A stretch of 64,000 nucleotides of DNA from the NCBI RefSeq assembly GCF_013128195.2, contig NZ_CP053452.2, forward strand, positions 7,564,001 through 7,628,000, given 5' to 3'. Position 1 is the stretch's first letter, and the number at the start of each line of letters is the position of its first letter. Below, piece by piece: positions 43,829-54,300 of this stretch. The notes under the pieces were generated by a model. It worked only from the letters and a program-made list of their open reading frames with translations. It searched no databases and had not been told where the DNA came from. Made by a program: the position numbers and the translations under genes. Origin of the DNA: Frigoriglobus tundricola. GTDB lineage: Bacteria > Planctomycetota > Planctomycetia > Gemmatales > Gemmataceae.

Positions 43829-46108
43829 TCAAAAGGTTAAACTGCGCCGCCCGCAGGTGGGCGCGCCATCGATTGTGAGATCCGCAGCACCCGCGTCCGG
43901 GGACAGGAACTCGATTTCGCCCGTAACCACGTCGTACATCGCACCGACGATCACGATCCGCCCTTCACGAACGAGGCCGTCAAGTGTCGGGCTCTGGTTG
44001 CGGAGTGCCGCGACCGACTGTAACGCGTTCCGCCGCGCCGCGCCGTCGATCAGCACGTCCTTCGCGGCCGATGGCAAGCTATCGAAGTCCGCACACGGGA
44101 GCGGGCCGATCGAATCGCGGAGGGCGTGAATGAGGTGGCCGAGGTGGGTGCAGCCGGTGGGAGCGGACGAGCACGTGAAGTTCACGGCCGCGGTGACGGC
44201 CCCGCACCGCGTGTGACCCATGACCAGGATCAGCTTCGCCCCGGCGACCGCGCAGCCGTATTCCACACTGCCGATCACCTCCCGGCTCGCAATGTTCCCG
44301 GCGATGCGGACGCCGAAGATGTCGCCCACCCCCAGGTCGAAGATCAGCTCCGCGGGGGTGCGGGAGTCGATGCAACTGACGACCACGGCGAGCGGGTGCT
44401 GGCCGCCTGCGGTGGCCCGCACCTGTCGCCCGAGGTTGCGGGTGAGCCGCCGACCGGTGAGGAACCGCTTGTGCCCGTCCCTGAGAACCTCGAGCACCTG
44501 CGCCGGGTCGAGCGCACTCTGGAGTTCGCGGGTGGCGTGCTCCTGGTACTGGGTCTGGTCCCGGAGCTGATACCGGCGGCGGAACCCGAGCAGGCTCACC
44601 TCGATGCCGCGGGCCGGCCCGGTTTGGTCGTTGAAGTCCCGGATCAGCGTGAGGACGTCCGGGTCGATGTAGTCGGTGTTCCGGGCGTCCAGAAGGACGT
44701 GATCGCCGCGGGGCACCTCGTCGAGAGCCCGTGCGAGTGCCGCTCGGTTGAGGAAGCTCACCTGTTCGGCCAGTTCGATGCGGACCACGTTCCCGCCGAG
44801 GTGCTTCTCGATGCTCCTCCGGAGCGGGCGCCGCACGTTGCTCCGCAGGATGAAGCCGACACTGACCGCCATTCCGACCAGGACCCCGACCAGGAGATCG
44901 GTCAGCACGATGGCGGCCACGGTGGCGGCGAACGGTAGGAACTGGGGGCGGCCCTCGTCCCACATCCGCCGGACGAGCGCCGGACGGGCCAGTTTCACCC
45001 CGGTCACCAACAGAACCGCTGCCAGGCACGAAAGCGGGACGAGATTGAGCCACGGTGCCAGGACGGCCACACTGGCGAGCAGCAGGGCGCCGTGGACGAC
45101 GGTCGCCCGCTTGGTCTGCGCGCCGGCGCCGATGTTGGCCGAACTGCGGACGATAACGGAGGAGACCGGCAGCCCGCCGATCAACCCGACCACCACGTTA
45201 CCGACCCCCTGCGCGATCAGCTCCCGGTTCGGGGGCGAGGTTCGTTGTTGCGGATCGATCTTGTCCACCGCTCCGAGGTTCATGAGCGTTTCGAGGGAGG
45301 CGACCGCCGCGAGGGTGAACGCCGCCGTGTACACCGCCGGGGCGGCCCACAGGGAGAAGTCGGGCACGCGGAGGAGGTCCCAGAACCCGCCCACACCGTC
45401 CGGCACCGGCATTTGCACGCGGTGGCTCGCCTCGATCGTCCAGGCGCCCCCCAGCTCGCGAAACACCAGCGACATGCCGAGCCCGAGCAGCACGACCACT
45501 AGAGGCGCCGGGACGGGCGACTCTCTCAACCGCCGCGTGCGGTCCCAGGCCACCAGTACCGCGACCGAGACGAGGCCGATCAGGGCCGCGCCGAGGTCGA
45601 GGTCGCCGACCGTGGCGACCAACCCGGAGAACGTGTTCTCGCGGTCGGACTGCTCGAACGCCATATCGCCCTCCGGGTCGGCGTCGTGCCCCAGGACGTG
45701 AGGGATCTGCTTGAGGACGAGGATGATGCCCACGGCGGCCAGCAGCCCCTTGACCACGGCGGACGGAAAGAACCCGGCGAGGAACCCGGCGCGGGCGAGC
45801 CCGAACGCGATCTGAATCATGCCGGCGAGGACGACCGCCAGGAGGAACGCTTCAAACGAACCGAGGACGGCGATCTGGGCGACGATGACGGCGGTGAGTC
45901 CGGGGGAGGGGCCGCTGACGCTGGTGTGCGACCCGCTGAGGAGCCCCACGACGGCACCGCCGATGACGCCGGACAGGAGGCCCGAGACGAGCGGGGCGTT
46001 GGACGCCAGCGCCACCCCGAGACACAGTGGCAGCGCCACGAGGAACACGACCGTTCCGGCCGCCAGGTCGCGGAACAGGGGCGGGGAGAATAATGCGGTC
46101 CGAGGCAT
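43829..46108 (-). CDS. SulP-family transporter fused to beta-carbonic anhydrase
   Basis: A 759-residue fusion. Residues ~10-425 are the SulP anion-transporter membrane domain (FLVALPLCLGVALASNAP; SGSHTSVSGPSPGLTAVIVAQ; GLPVSSVIVRSSANIGAGAQTKRATVVHG). Residues ~430-525 form a STAS domain. Residues ~540-759 form a beta-class carbonic anhydrase with zinc ligands Cys579, His632 and Cys635 and the Asp581/Arg583 dyad (VSCIDSRTPAEL, GHTRCGAV). Such fusions are thought to move bicarbonate while interconverting it with CO2. All catalytic residues are present. It is a single gene with no linked partner. Confidence 0.93.
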   Translation of the reverse strand: MPRTALFSPPLFRDLAAGTVVFLVALPLCLGVALASNAPLVSGLLSGVIGGAVVGLLSGSHTSVSGPSPGLTAVIVAQIAVLGSFEAFLLAVVLAGMIQIAFGLARAGFLAGFFPSAVVKGLLAAVGIILVLKQIPHVLGHDADPEGDMAFEQSDRENTFSGLVATVGDLDLGAALIGLVSVAVLVAWDRTRRLRESPVPAPLVVVLLGLGMSLVFRELGGAWTIEASHRVQMPVPDGVGGFWDLLRVPDFSLWAAPAVYTAAFTLAAVASLETLMNLGAVDKIDPQQRTSPPNRELIAQGVGNVVVGLIGGLPVSSVIVRSSANIGAGAQTKRATVVHGALLLASVAVLAPWLNLVPLSCLAAVLLVTGVKLARPALVRRMWDEGRPQFLPFAATVAAIVLTDLLVGVLVGMAVSVGFILRSNVRRPLRRSIEKHLGGNVVRIELAEQVSFLNRAALARALDEVPRGDHVLLDARNTDYIDPDVLTLIRDFNDQTGPARGIEVSLLGFRRRYQLRDQTQYQEHATRELQSALDPAQVLEVLRDGHKRFLTGRRLTRNLGRQVRATAGGQHPLAVVVSCIDSRTPAELIFDLGVGDIFGVRIAGNIASREVIGSVEYGCAVAGAKLILVMGHTRCGAVTAAVNFTCSSAPTGCTHLGHLIHALRDSIGPLPCADFDSLPSAAKDVLIDGAARRNALQSVAALRNQSPTLDGLVREGRIVIVGAMYDVVTGEIEFLSPDAGAADLTIDGAPTCGRRSLTF

Positions 46109-46313
46109 AGGCGTGGCTCCGTAACGAATGATGGGAATGAGTCCGCCGGCGCGCCGCTCCCGGCACGGGTCGTCACGGGACGGCCGTACTTGAAGACATC
46201 AGCGCGCGATCAAGGGATGGAGCTTCCCCGCCGGATATGGCGTTACCTCTCGGCACGGCCCGTATGACCGGGCTCATGTCGTTCGCGTGCGGGGAATCGG
46301 TAGCGCGGAGCGG

Positions 46314-46682
46314 CTAACAGCGGAGCCGGACACCCATGCCGGTGCCGGACGGATCGACGTGTACCGTTCGAGCCGCGTGCGGGAAGTGAGTGCGTGGGGT
46401 CGGGAGCGGGAACACCCAGCGCTCGTGCTGGTGGGCGTTTGGTACGTGGCGTCCGGGGCCGGACGGTGCGCGGTGCGGGTTCGGGATGGAGTCCGGAAGG
46501 ACATCCTCGGGATCTTCACCCGGCGAATTCGGTTGGTCGTTCTGGGCCGGAACCGTGAAAGTGTCGTCGGAATTGGCGAGAGCGGGAGCGGCGATCAGAA
46601 CCAGCGCGACCAGTACGGCGAATAGGCTCAGCGCGTTACGCAGATGAGGCAGGCGCAGAGAATATTGGCCGCATCGTACCAT
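46314..46682 (-). CDS. Small secreted hypothetical protein
   Basis: A 122-residue protein from ATG 46682. A clear signal peptide (LSLFAVLVALVLIAAPALANS) is followed by a short acidic region (DDTFTVPAQNDQPNSPGEDPEDVLP) and a Pro/His/Arg-rich tail. No domain is recognised, no strong ribosome binding site precedes it, and the opposite strand also carries an ORF, so the call rests mainly on the signal peptide. It lies between the SulP fusion and the metalloprotease, all on the minus strand. Confidence 0.45.
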   Translation of the reverse strand: MVRCGQYSLRLPHLRNALSLFAVLVALVLIAAPALANSDDTFTVPAQNDQPNSPGEDPEDVLPDSIPNPHRAPSGPGRHVPNAHQHERWVFPLPTPRTHFPHAARTVHVDPSGTGMGVRLRC

Positions 46683-46864
46683 GTGGTCACTATAGGCGGG
46701 CGACAACGGGCAAGTCAACTCATCGAGAGAGCCGAACGCCCGCTCTCGGCCAGCACGACATTCGCTAGCGATGCGGTCGCGCGCGCCGGCGGACGGTTTC
46801 AACCGCCCGCGCGCTCGCGAATCTCTGCGGACGCGTTCCGCAAATAGCAACCCGCGTTCCTCGC

Positions 46865-48730
46865 TCAGCCGACGTAGAGGCCGTTGACGGTCGGCGTCGA
46901 TCCGAGCGGAACGAGGTACGCAGCCCCGGCGCCGCCCGCCAGGAGCTGATCGTAGGTGAAGGCCCGCGCGAGCCGGCCCTGCGGGCCGCCGTCCGTAACG
47001 ATCAACTCGTCCCGTCCGTCGCCGTTCAGGTCGCTCATCGCGAGCCGCCCGCCGCCGCCGTTCGCGGGAAGTGCCAGGATCAGCGCGGCCATCGGCAACT
47101 GACTGACCGGGACCGTCGGGTTGGCGCTCAGCACCGCACCCGACCACACCGCCGCAATCGCCGAGCCGCCGCGCTCGAGCGAGAGCACCAGGTCGTTGTG
47201 ACCGTCGCCGTTCAGGTCGCCGATGGCGACGTTCAGACCGACCGCCAGACCGGGGACGGGGAAGGCGATCGGCGTGAGCAGGGCCGCGGACCCCCGGGCC
47301 AGCGCGGCCCCGCTGTACGTTGCCACCGCGGCGACCTGCGAGGCGGTCGTCACCACCACATCGGCGTAGCCGTCGCCGTTCAGGTCGCCCGCCGCGATCC
47401 GGATGCCGCCCTGCCAGTCCGGCGCGTTGAACGCGAAGAACGCGTACTGGATCTGGAGCGCGCTCCCGCTCACCTGATAGATCGCGACATACGGCGGGGC
47501 GTTGATCCCGGCTGCCACGACCAGTTGGTCCCGGCCGTTCCCGTCGATGTCGGCGGCGGCTAAGTACAGGCCGCCGGCGTACCCGGGGAACAGGGCCGTC
47601 GGCGGGACGATGTAGTGGCCGTCCGCGCCGCTCAGGATGGCGATCGTCGCCTGCGGCCCGGCGCCGGTGGAGACCGCGTAATCGGTGACGCCGTCGCCGT
47701 TGAAATCGCCGCTCACGACGCGCAACTCGCCCCGGTAGCCGGGGAACGGCGTGAACTGCTGCCCGGTCGCGACCAGGGTCCCGCCGCTCATGCGGTAGAT
47801 CAGGAGCGCGCCGTTCGTGCCGCCCGTGAATGCAACGGCTTGTGCCGGGTCCGTGGTCGTGGTCGTCACGGCCGCCGGAGGGGGCGGCGAGGGCGCGGGG
47901 GACGTCTGTGCGGTGGAGGTCGTCGTGTTCCATCCCAGGTCCCGGAGCCCGGCGGCGTCGAGCGGCGACCACGCGACCCGCGTTCCGCGCGGGAGGATCG
48001 GGTCCATCACGGTCCGCTGACCGTTAATCAGAATGCCGTCGGCCCAGTGGGCGCCGTCCGTGCTCAACGGGACCGGCCCGCCGTACACGCCCTCGGCGCT
48101 GCTCCCCACGAAGTACCCGTTTTGAGACAGGCCGGTCCACTGGGCGGACGTGCCGATCCCGAGGACGTGACCCAGCTCGTGCGTGGCCGCCGACATGAAA
48201 TCGACCTGGCTCGAGTTCAAGCCGGCCGTGGTCGTCCCGAAGAACCAGTTCTCCGTGGAATCGAACGCGATGCTCCCGCCCCACGTCGAGAACCCGGAGT
48301 GCCCCCGCGTCTGGACGGTACTGATCCAGGCCGACGAGCCCGACAGACTGTACCCGCCCGGCCCGCCGCCGCCCGCTTCGGTGCCGGAGATCGGCCGCGC
48401 GCCGACGTACACCGTGATCGTGTTGGCCCCCACGGTCGGGTTCGCGACGGACACCTGCGCGCCGGTCGCCGGGTTGTAGAACGTCTCGCTCCACGTGTTG
48501 CTGCCGGACGGGGAGATGGCCGCAAGGTTGGCGCTGAGGGTGTTGCCCAACTGCGTCGCCACTTGCTGCATGACCGCACGCGCGGCGGGGTTGTTGGTGA
48601 AGAACCCGCTGGTGTCGTAGGAGTAGTCGATCTGGATCGTGATCGCCGGCAGTTCCCGTGCTTCGAGCTGTTCGAGGTGGAGGCCGGGCCGGCGGCGCCG
48701 GTTCGCGCGAGGGGTCGGACACGTCCGCAT
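46865..48730 (-). CDS. Secreted metzincin-like protease with FG-GAP/VCBS repeats
   Basis: A 621-residue protein. The N-terminus carries the planctomycete motif HLEQLEARELPAI (18-30). A metalloprotease domain spans ~30-265: HELGHVLGIG supplies His184, Glu185 and His188. The third metzincin ligand is not at the usual position (a Thr is there), but His228 in DGAHWADG and a Met-turn VMDP (242) lie downstream, as in leishmanolysin-like enzymes with a spacer. A Pro/Thr linker leads to repeated calcium-type DxNGDGxxD motifs (DFNGDGVTDY, DIDGNGRDQL, DLNGDGYADV, DLNGDGHNDL, DLNGDGRDEL), a probable beta-propeller. ATG 48730 starts just before the motif. The likely role is a secreted or surface protease. 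Confidence 0.85.
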   Translation of the reverse strand: MRTCPTPRANRRRRPGLHLEQLEARELPAITIQIDYSYDTSGFFTNNPAARAVMQQVATQLGNTLSANLAAISPSGSNTWSETFYNPATGAQVSVANPTVGANTITVYVGARPISGTEAGGGGPGGYSLSGSSAWISTVQTRGHSGFSTWGGSIAFDSTENWFFGTTTAGLNSSQVDFMSAATHELGHVLGIGTSAQWTGLSQNGYFVGSSAEGVYGGPVPLSTDGAHWADGILINGQRTVMDPILPRGTRVAWSPLDAAGLRDLGWNTTTSTAQTSPAPSPPPPAAVTTTTTDPAQAVAFTGGTNGALLIYRMSGGTLVATGQQFTPFPGYRGELRVVSGDFNGDGVTDYAVSTGAGPQATIAILSGADGHYIVPPTALFPGYAGGLYLAAADIDGNGRDQLVVAAGINAPPYVAIYQVSGSALQIQYAFFAFNAPDWQGGIRIAAGDLNGDGYADVVVTTASQVAAVATYSGAALARGSAALLTPIAFPVPGLAVGLNVAIGDLNGDGHNDLVLSLERGGSAIAAVWSGAVLSANPTVPVSQLPMAALILALPANGGGGRLAMSDLNGDGRDELIVTDGGPQGRLARAFTYDQLLAGGAGAAYLVPLGSTPTVNGLYVG

Positions 48731-49338
48731 GAAGGCACCGTCGATCGTGGTGTGAGTCAGTGGAGTCTGCCGGCAGTGAAGCTTAGATGCTTGATGCCGG
48801 CTCTGCGAGTTTCCGAGGCTAACGTAGTTATCCCGTTTATGACTGGAGTTCGGATCGTGCGAGTTAAAACGATTTTCACGGTTGGGTGAATGCACAGGCT
48901 TCGCGCGATCTAGTGAAGGCGGCCCGACGGGGCAAGGACCGCAAAAACGGGTAGTTCAGGGCGCAAACAAGGGATGTGCGGATTGAATGATTAAATTGGT
49001 TTCTGGCGCTTCTGCGGAAAGTAGATGCACGCCGGCCCCGGGCACCGGTCAACACGTGCTTCCGAGCGGACCTCGTGCCGCTGAGCGTGGCTCGAACTCC
49101 GGTCGAAGGCTGTTTGATGATTCGTGAAAGTCGCGCCCAACTCGCGGGTGTTGTTGGGGTCGGGGTCTCGGTCGGTGCGTGGTCTCGCGCCGACGATTCA
49201 CGAATCGTCCGTTGACGCCGGCAGCGTCCGGGGCGAAACTGAATCCAGTGACCGCATCACCGCCCGGGGCCGGCTCGCGTTGACACGCTCCAGCGGGTTC
49301 GGTTAGGCTCGTGATGTAGTGAGGTCGAAGGTTCCGAT
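48731..49338. other. Divergent intergenic region, no gene seen
   Basis: 608 bp lie between the protease (minus) and the efflux operon (plus). The middle (near 48970-49010) is relatively AT-rich. The right end holds the operon promoter at 49280-49309. Small ORFs here lack coding character. Confidence 0.45.
49280..49309 (+). promoter_or_regulatory. Sigma-70-like promoter of the RND efflux operon
   Basis: TTGACA (49280-49285), an 18-bp spacer and TAGGCT (49304-49309) lie 29 bp before the first ATG of the operon at 49339. No obvious metal-regulator palindrome was seen around it. Confidence 0.5.
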
Positions 49339-49788
49339 ATGCTCTTGCGCCTGCTCATCGCGCTGACTCTGGTGGGGCCGACTGGTCCCCGGGTCTGCAC
49401 GTGCGCGTCGGCCAAGGCATCGAGGACCGCACCCACGCAGACACCCGCACCCGCCTCCAACACGGTGAGGATCGTGTGCGAGTGCTGCCGCCCGGCGCCC
49501 ACGCCGTCCGTGCCATCGAACGACACCGAGTTTCATCCCGCGGCGCACCCCGATCACACGGCGCCGGCCGGTCACAATCCGAGGTGCCCCGCGGCCCAAC
49601 AGAAGGCGCCGTCGGATGCACTCGCGCCGGCACCCGGGCCGAACGACAGTCCGTCCGATGCGCTTGTGTGTGTCTCGTTCGGCGCGTCAGCCGCCTACGA
49701 AGCGAAGCCGGTGTCGGCTTTCCGAGCCGGTCGCGCGCGCAGTCCATTCGATCCCCAATTCTGCACCGTTCACGTCATGCGGAACTAG
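49339..49788 (+). CDS. Small Cys-rich exported protein, first gene of efflux operon
   Basis: A 149-residue protein with a short hydrophobic N-terminus (LLRLLIALTLVGPTG). Cys clusters (VCTCAS, CECCRP) are followed by a Pro/Ala-rich, His-containing tail. No known domain is recognised. Its position ahead of the adaptor and pump genes (110 bp upstream of the adaptor) and its Cys/His content fit a periplasmic metal-binding accessory protein. That role is inferred from context. Confidence 0.6.
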   Translation: MLLRLLIALTLVGPTGPRVCTCASAKASRTAPTQTPAPASNTVRIVCECCRPAPTPSVPSNDTEFHPAAHPDHTAPAGHNPRCPAAQQKAPSDALAPAPGPNDSPSDALVCVSFGASAAYEAKPVSAFRAGRARSPFDPQFCTVHVMRN

Positions 49789-49897
49789 CGGTCCCGCGCT
49801 GATGCTCCGGTCACAAGTGTGACCAGGGCATTCGGTTCCCAGAAATCTGCTCCAACCGAATCGCACGATGTTCGTTTCATTCCCCCGCGAGGGAGCC

Positions 49898-51301
49898 ATG
49901 CGCCTCCGTGCCGTCCTTCCCGTCGTTGCGCTCGCGGCCGTATGCGGGGCCGCGATCGGTGGGTACATCACCCGCGATCAGTGGGTCGCGCACGTCTTTC
50001 CGTCCCAGGCGGACGAGAAATCCGCAGCCGCGCATGCTGGCGAAAGCCACGACCACGCGCACGCCGATCGAGTGAAGCTCAGCCCGCAAGCGCAAGCGAA
50101 CCTGGGGCTGGACGTGGACACGCTCCGGCCGACCGAATACTGGCGCAAGCTCCTGATCCCCGGTGTGGTCGTGGACCGACCGGGCGAAAGCGACCGCGGC
50201 GTGACGACGAAGGCCGGCGGCGTGGTCACCGAAATCAAGGCCCGACCCGGCGACACGGTGAAGGCCGGCGACCCCCTGTTCACGATCCAACTGGCGAGCG
50301 AGTTCTTGCAGAGTGCGCAGGTGGAACTCGCCAAGGCTGCGAGCGAGCGCAAGTTTGCCGTCGACCGCCGCGACCGGGTCGCGGCGCTGGTTGCGACCGG
50401 CACGAAGCCGGGGCTGGAACTGACGGACGAGGAGAACCAGGTCCGGCGGCTGACCAACCAGGTGCAGGCGTACCGGCGGCAGCTCCAGGTGTTCGGGCTC
50501 ACGTCCGCGCAACTGGACCGGGCCGAGCGCGGGGACGTGGTCACGGAGGTAAGTGTCGTCGTTCCGGCGCGGGCGGCCGAGCCGATCCCCGCGCTCGTAC
50601 CGGATACCACGCTTTACGAGGTTCAGGAGCTGAAGGTGCAACTGGGCGAAGCGGTCACCTCGGGACAAACGTTGTGTCTGCTCGCCAACCACCAGCACCT
50701 GTTCGTTGAGGGCCGGGCGTTCAAGTCCGAGGCCAAGGCGCTCGCGCGGCTGGCGGAGAAACGGGTGCCGATCGAGGTGCAGTTCGCGGACGAGCAACCG
50801 GGCGACTGGCCGGCGGTGCCGCCGCTCGCCGTTCACCACCTCTCGAACCAGGTGGACGCGGCCACCCGCACGTTCGCGTTTTATCTGCCCCTGGAGAACC
50901 GGGCCGACACCTTCAACCGGGACGGGCAGAAGCACTTCGTCTGGCGGTTCCGGCCGGGACAGCGGGTGCGCTTGAAGGTGCCGGTGGAGAAGCTCGTGAC
51001 GCTCGCCCCGGACGGGAAGACCGAAGTGCTGCCCTTCGTGCTTCCGGTGGGGGCGGTCGTTCGGGAGGGGCCGGAGGCGTTCGTGTTCGTGCAGTCCGGT
51101 GACGTGTTTGTTCGCAAGGCGGTCCGGGTGCTGTACGAGGACCGGGCCGAAGTCGTGCTGGCGAACGACGGCAGCGTGACCGAGGCCGATTTCGTGGTGA
51201 AGAACCACGCGACCGCGCTCAACCGCGCGCTGAAGGCCGCGGCCGGTGGCGAGGGCGGCCACGCGGGTCACGACCACGCCGGCCACGACCACAGCCACTG
51301 A
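49898..51301 (+). CDS. RND efflux periplasmic adaptor subunit (CzcB-like)
   Basis: A 467-residue membrane-fusion protein. ATG 49898 has GGGAG 5 bp upstream and starts the signal/anchor (AVLPVVALAAVCGAAIGGYI). A His-rich stretch (AHAGESHDHAHADR) follows. The lipoyl-like domain (GVVTEIKARPGDTVKAGDPLFTI), a hairpin helix (SAQVELAKAASERKFAVDRRDRV) and beta-barrel/MPD domains follow, and the tail is His-rich (GHAGHDHAGHDHSH). The His segments point to Zn, Co, Ni or Cd handling. The stop is 14 bp before the pump gene. No outer-membrane channel gene is in the operon. Confidence 0.9.
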   Translation: MRLRAVLPVVALAAVCGAAIGGYITRDQWVAHVFPSQADEKSAAAHAGESHDHAHADRVKLSPQAQANLGLDVDTLRPTEYWRKLLIPGVVVDRPGESDRGVTTKAGGVVTEIKARPGDTVKAGDPLFTIQLASEFLQSAQVELAKAASERKFAVDRRDRVAALVATGTKPGLELTDEENQVRRLTNQVQAYRRQLQVFGLTSAQLDRAERGDVVTEVSVVVPARAAEPIPALVPDTTLYEVQELKVQLGEAVTSGQTLCLLANHQHLFVEGRAFKSEAKALARLAEKRVPIEVQFADEQPGDWPAVPPLAVHHLSNQVDAATRTFAFYLPLENRADTFNRDGQKHFVWRFRPGQRVRLKVPVEKLVTLAPDGKTEVLPFVLPVGAVVREGPEAFVFVQSGDVFVRKAVRVLYEDRAEVVLANDGSVTEADFVVKNHATALNRALKAAAGGEGGHAGHDHAGHDHSH

Positions 51302-51315
51302 GCGGAGCGCACGCG

Positions 51316-54300
51316 ATGCTGAACGCGGTCATCAAGTTCGCCCTCCGGCACCGCCCGCTCGTCGTGGCGGCGTGCCTGATCGCGCTCGTTTACGGCGGCT
51401 ACCTCGCCACCGCCATGCCGATCGACGTGTTTCCGGACCTCGACCGGCCGCGGGTCACGGTGATGATCGAGTGCCCCGGCCTGGCACCGGAAGAAGTGGA
51501 AACGCTCGTCACGTACCCGCTCGAATCGGCCCTGCTCGGCGCGAGCGGCGTTCAGGACGTGCGGACACAGTCCGGGTTCGGGCTGTCGGTGGTGTACGCC
51601 GAGTTCGGCTGGGGCACCGACATCCGCGCCGCGCGTCAGGTGGTACAAGAACGCCTGGCCACGGTCGCCGGCGACCTGCCGACCGGAGTACGGCCGCAGA
51701 TGGCGCCGGTCAGTTCCGTCATGGGCCAATTTTTGATCATCGGTCTGCGCCGGCAGGCGGGGCCGAACCGCGGCGACCTGATACCCGTGCCGGACACGCC
51801 GTACTACGCCGAACGGGTCACGCGGCCCGGCGCGCCGCCCGAACTGTACGCCTGGACGGTCACCGATCGTCGCGTTCCGGCCGCGTGGGGGGCCGTACCG
51901 GTTTCGCACGTGAAGTGGCAGCCCGCCACGGCCGACGGACCAAGCCGAGCTGAGAGCCCGGCCGATAGCGACCAGCGGGTGCGGGCGACGGTGGCCGGGG
52001 TCAGCCACGAACTCGTTTTCCCGTCGGAGGCGCGCCGCGCCCGCACTCTGCGCACGCTCGCGGACTGGGTTCTGCGCCCGCGGGTCCTCAAGGTGTCGGG
52101 CGTGGCCCAAGTGGCGGTGATGGGCGGCGGGCGGAAACAGTATCAGGTGCTGGTGGACCCGACCGCGCTCCAGGAGTACGGCGTCACGCTCCCCGATGTC
52201 GAAGCGGCGCTGCGGGCGAACAACGTGAACTTCACCGGCGGGTTCGCCGAACTCGGCGGCGTGGAGAAGCCGATCCGCGTGATCGGCCGGCTCGGCCCGC
52301 GCCCCGAACAGGTGGTGTCGGACCTGAAGATCATCCCCGTTAAAGTGCCCGATCCGAAGCGGGCCGACGGCGCGGGCCGCGAGGCCGTGTTGCGGCCGGT
52401 GCTGTTGGAAAACGTCGCGCGGATCGCCGAGGGGGCGCAGGTGAAGCGCGGGGACGCGGGCGTCAACGGGTACGCCGGGGTCGCGCTCACCGTCACCAAA
52501 CAGCCGCACGCGGACACCCGGGCGCTCTCCGACGCGTGCCAGGCCGCGCTCGCGGAGATCGAACCGGCGCTGCCGGCCGACGTGGTGCTGGAACCGCGCA
52601 TGTACGAACTCCGCGAGTTCATCGACCGCGGCGTGTACAACGTTGGCGAGGCGCTCGCGATCGGCGCCGGGCTCGTCCTGATCGTGCTGTTCCTGTTCCT
52701 CCTGAACGTGCGCACCACGTTCATCTCGCTCGCGGCCATTCCCCTTTCGCTGGCCGTAACGGCGGTGGCGTTCAAGCTGATCGGCGCGGTTACGGGCACC
52801 GAACTGTCGATCAACGTGATGACGCTGGGCGGCATCGCGGTCGCGATGGGCGAACTCGTGGACGACGCGATCGTGGACGTGGAGAACATTCACCGGCGGT
52901 TGCGCGAAAACGCCGCCGCCCCGGCGCCGCGGCCGGTGCTCCGCGTCGTGTACGAGGCCAGCGCCGAGGTCCGCACCTCGATCGTGTTCGGGACGGCGGT
53001 GGTGGTGCTGGTGTTCCTCCCGCTCTTCGCGCTGTCGGGCATCGAGGGCCGCATGTTCGCCCCGCTCGGCGTCGCGTACATCGTGTCGATCCTGGCCTCG
53101 CTCGTCGTTTCGCTCACCGTCACGCCGGTGCTGTCGTACTACCTGCTGGCCCGCGGCGCGCACGCCGCGGAGCGAGAAGGGTTTCTGGTGCGCGGGCTGA
53201 AGTGGCTCGCCGGGTTCCTCGTGCGGTTCAGTATGACGCGAGCCGGGCTGATCCTGTTTCTGAGTTGGTTACTGGTTGCGTACTGCGCGTGGCGGGTGAC
53301 GACACTGGGCGCGGACTTCCTCCCGCCGTTCGACGAGGGCGCGGCGCAACTGAGCGTCACGCTCCCGGCCGGCACCTCGCTCGAAGAGAGCACGCGCACC
53401 GGCCGGCTGATCGACGCCAAACTCGCGTCGCTCCGGGCCACGCCCGAGAACCCGACCGCGCCGATCCGGTCGTTCGTCCGCAAGACCGGCCGCGCCGAAC
53501 TCGACGAGCACGCCGACCCGCCCAACGCCAGCGACATCATCGTTCAGTTGAACCCCGACAGTGAGCTGCCGCGGGCGGAGGTGCTCGCGCGCCTCCGGCG
53601 CGAGGTCGTGGCGGAGGTGCCCGGCATCGACGTGGAGATCGAGCAGCCGCTCGCGCACCTCATCAGCGAGAACCTGAGCGGGTCGAAGGCCCAGATCGCC
53701 ATCAAACTCTACGGCGACGATCTGGACACGCTGGAGAAGCTCTCGGGCCAGATCAGGGACGCGGTCGCGGGCGTGCCGGGGGTCGGGTCGCTCGCCGTCG
53801 AGGCGATCCGGAAGGTGGACGAGATCCACGTTCGGTTGCGGCCGGAGGCGCTGGCGTTCTACGGCGTGGACCGCGCCTCCGTCGGCCAGTTCGTCCAGAC
53901 CGCGCTCAATGGCGAAACGGTGTCGCAGGTGGTCGAGGGGCAGCGGCGCTTCGACCTGGTCGTGCGCATGGACGAGCCGTTCCGGGCGGACGTGGCCCGC
54001 ATGGGCGACCTTCGGCTCGACCTGCCCGACGGGCGTGGACCCGTGCGCCTGAAGGATCTCGCCGACGTGACGCCGCTCACCGGCGGTGAGGCAGGTGCGA
54101 ACCAGGTGAAGCGCGAAAACGCCCGCCGGCGGATCGTCGTCCGGTGCAACGCGGTCGGCCGCGACCTCGCGAGTGTCGTCGGCGACATTCAGGAGGTGGT
54201 GAGCAAAAAGGTCCCGCTGCCGGAGGGCTACTTTGTCGAGTACGGCGGCCAGTTCGAGAGCCAGCGCCGGGCGACACGGCTGATCGCGGTCCTCGCGCTC

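Noticed and set aside
46314-47972. 552-codon minus-strand ORF overlapping the metalloprotease gene
   Set aside because: Most of it is a frame shadow of the protease gene. Only the last ~122 codons, from ATG 46682, have a signal peptide and are kept as a small gene.
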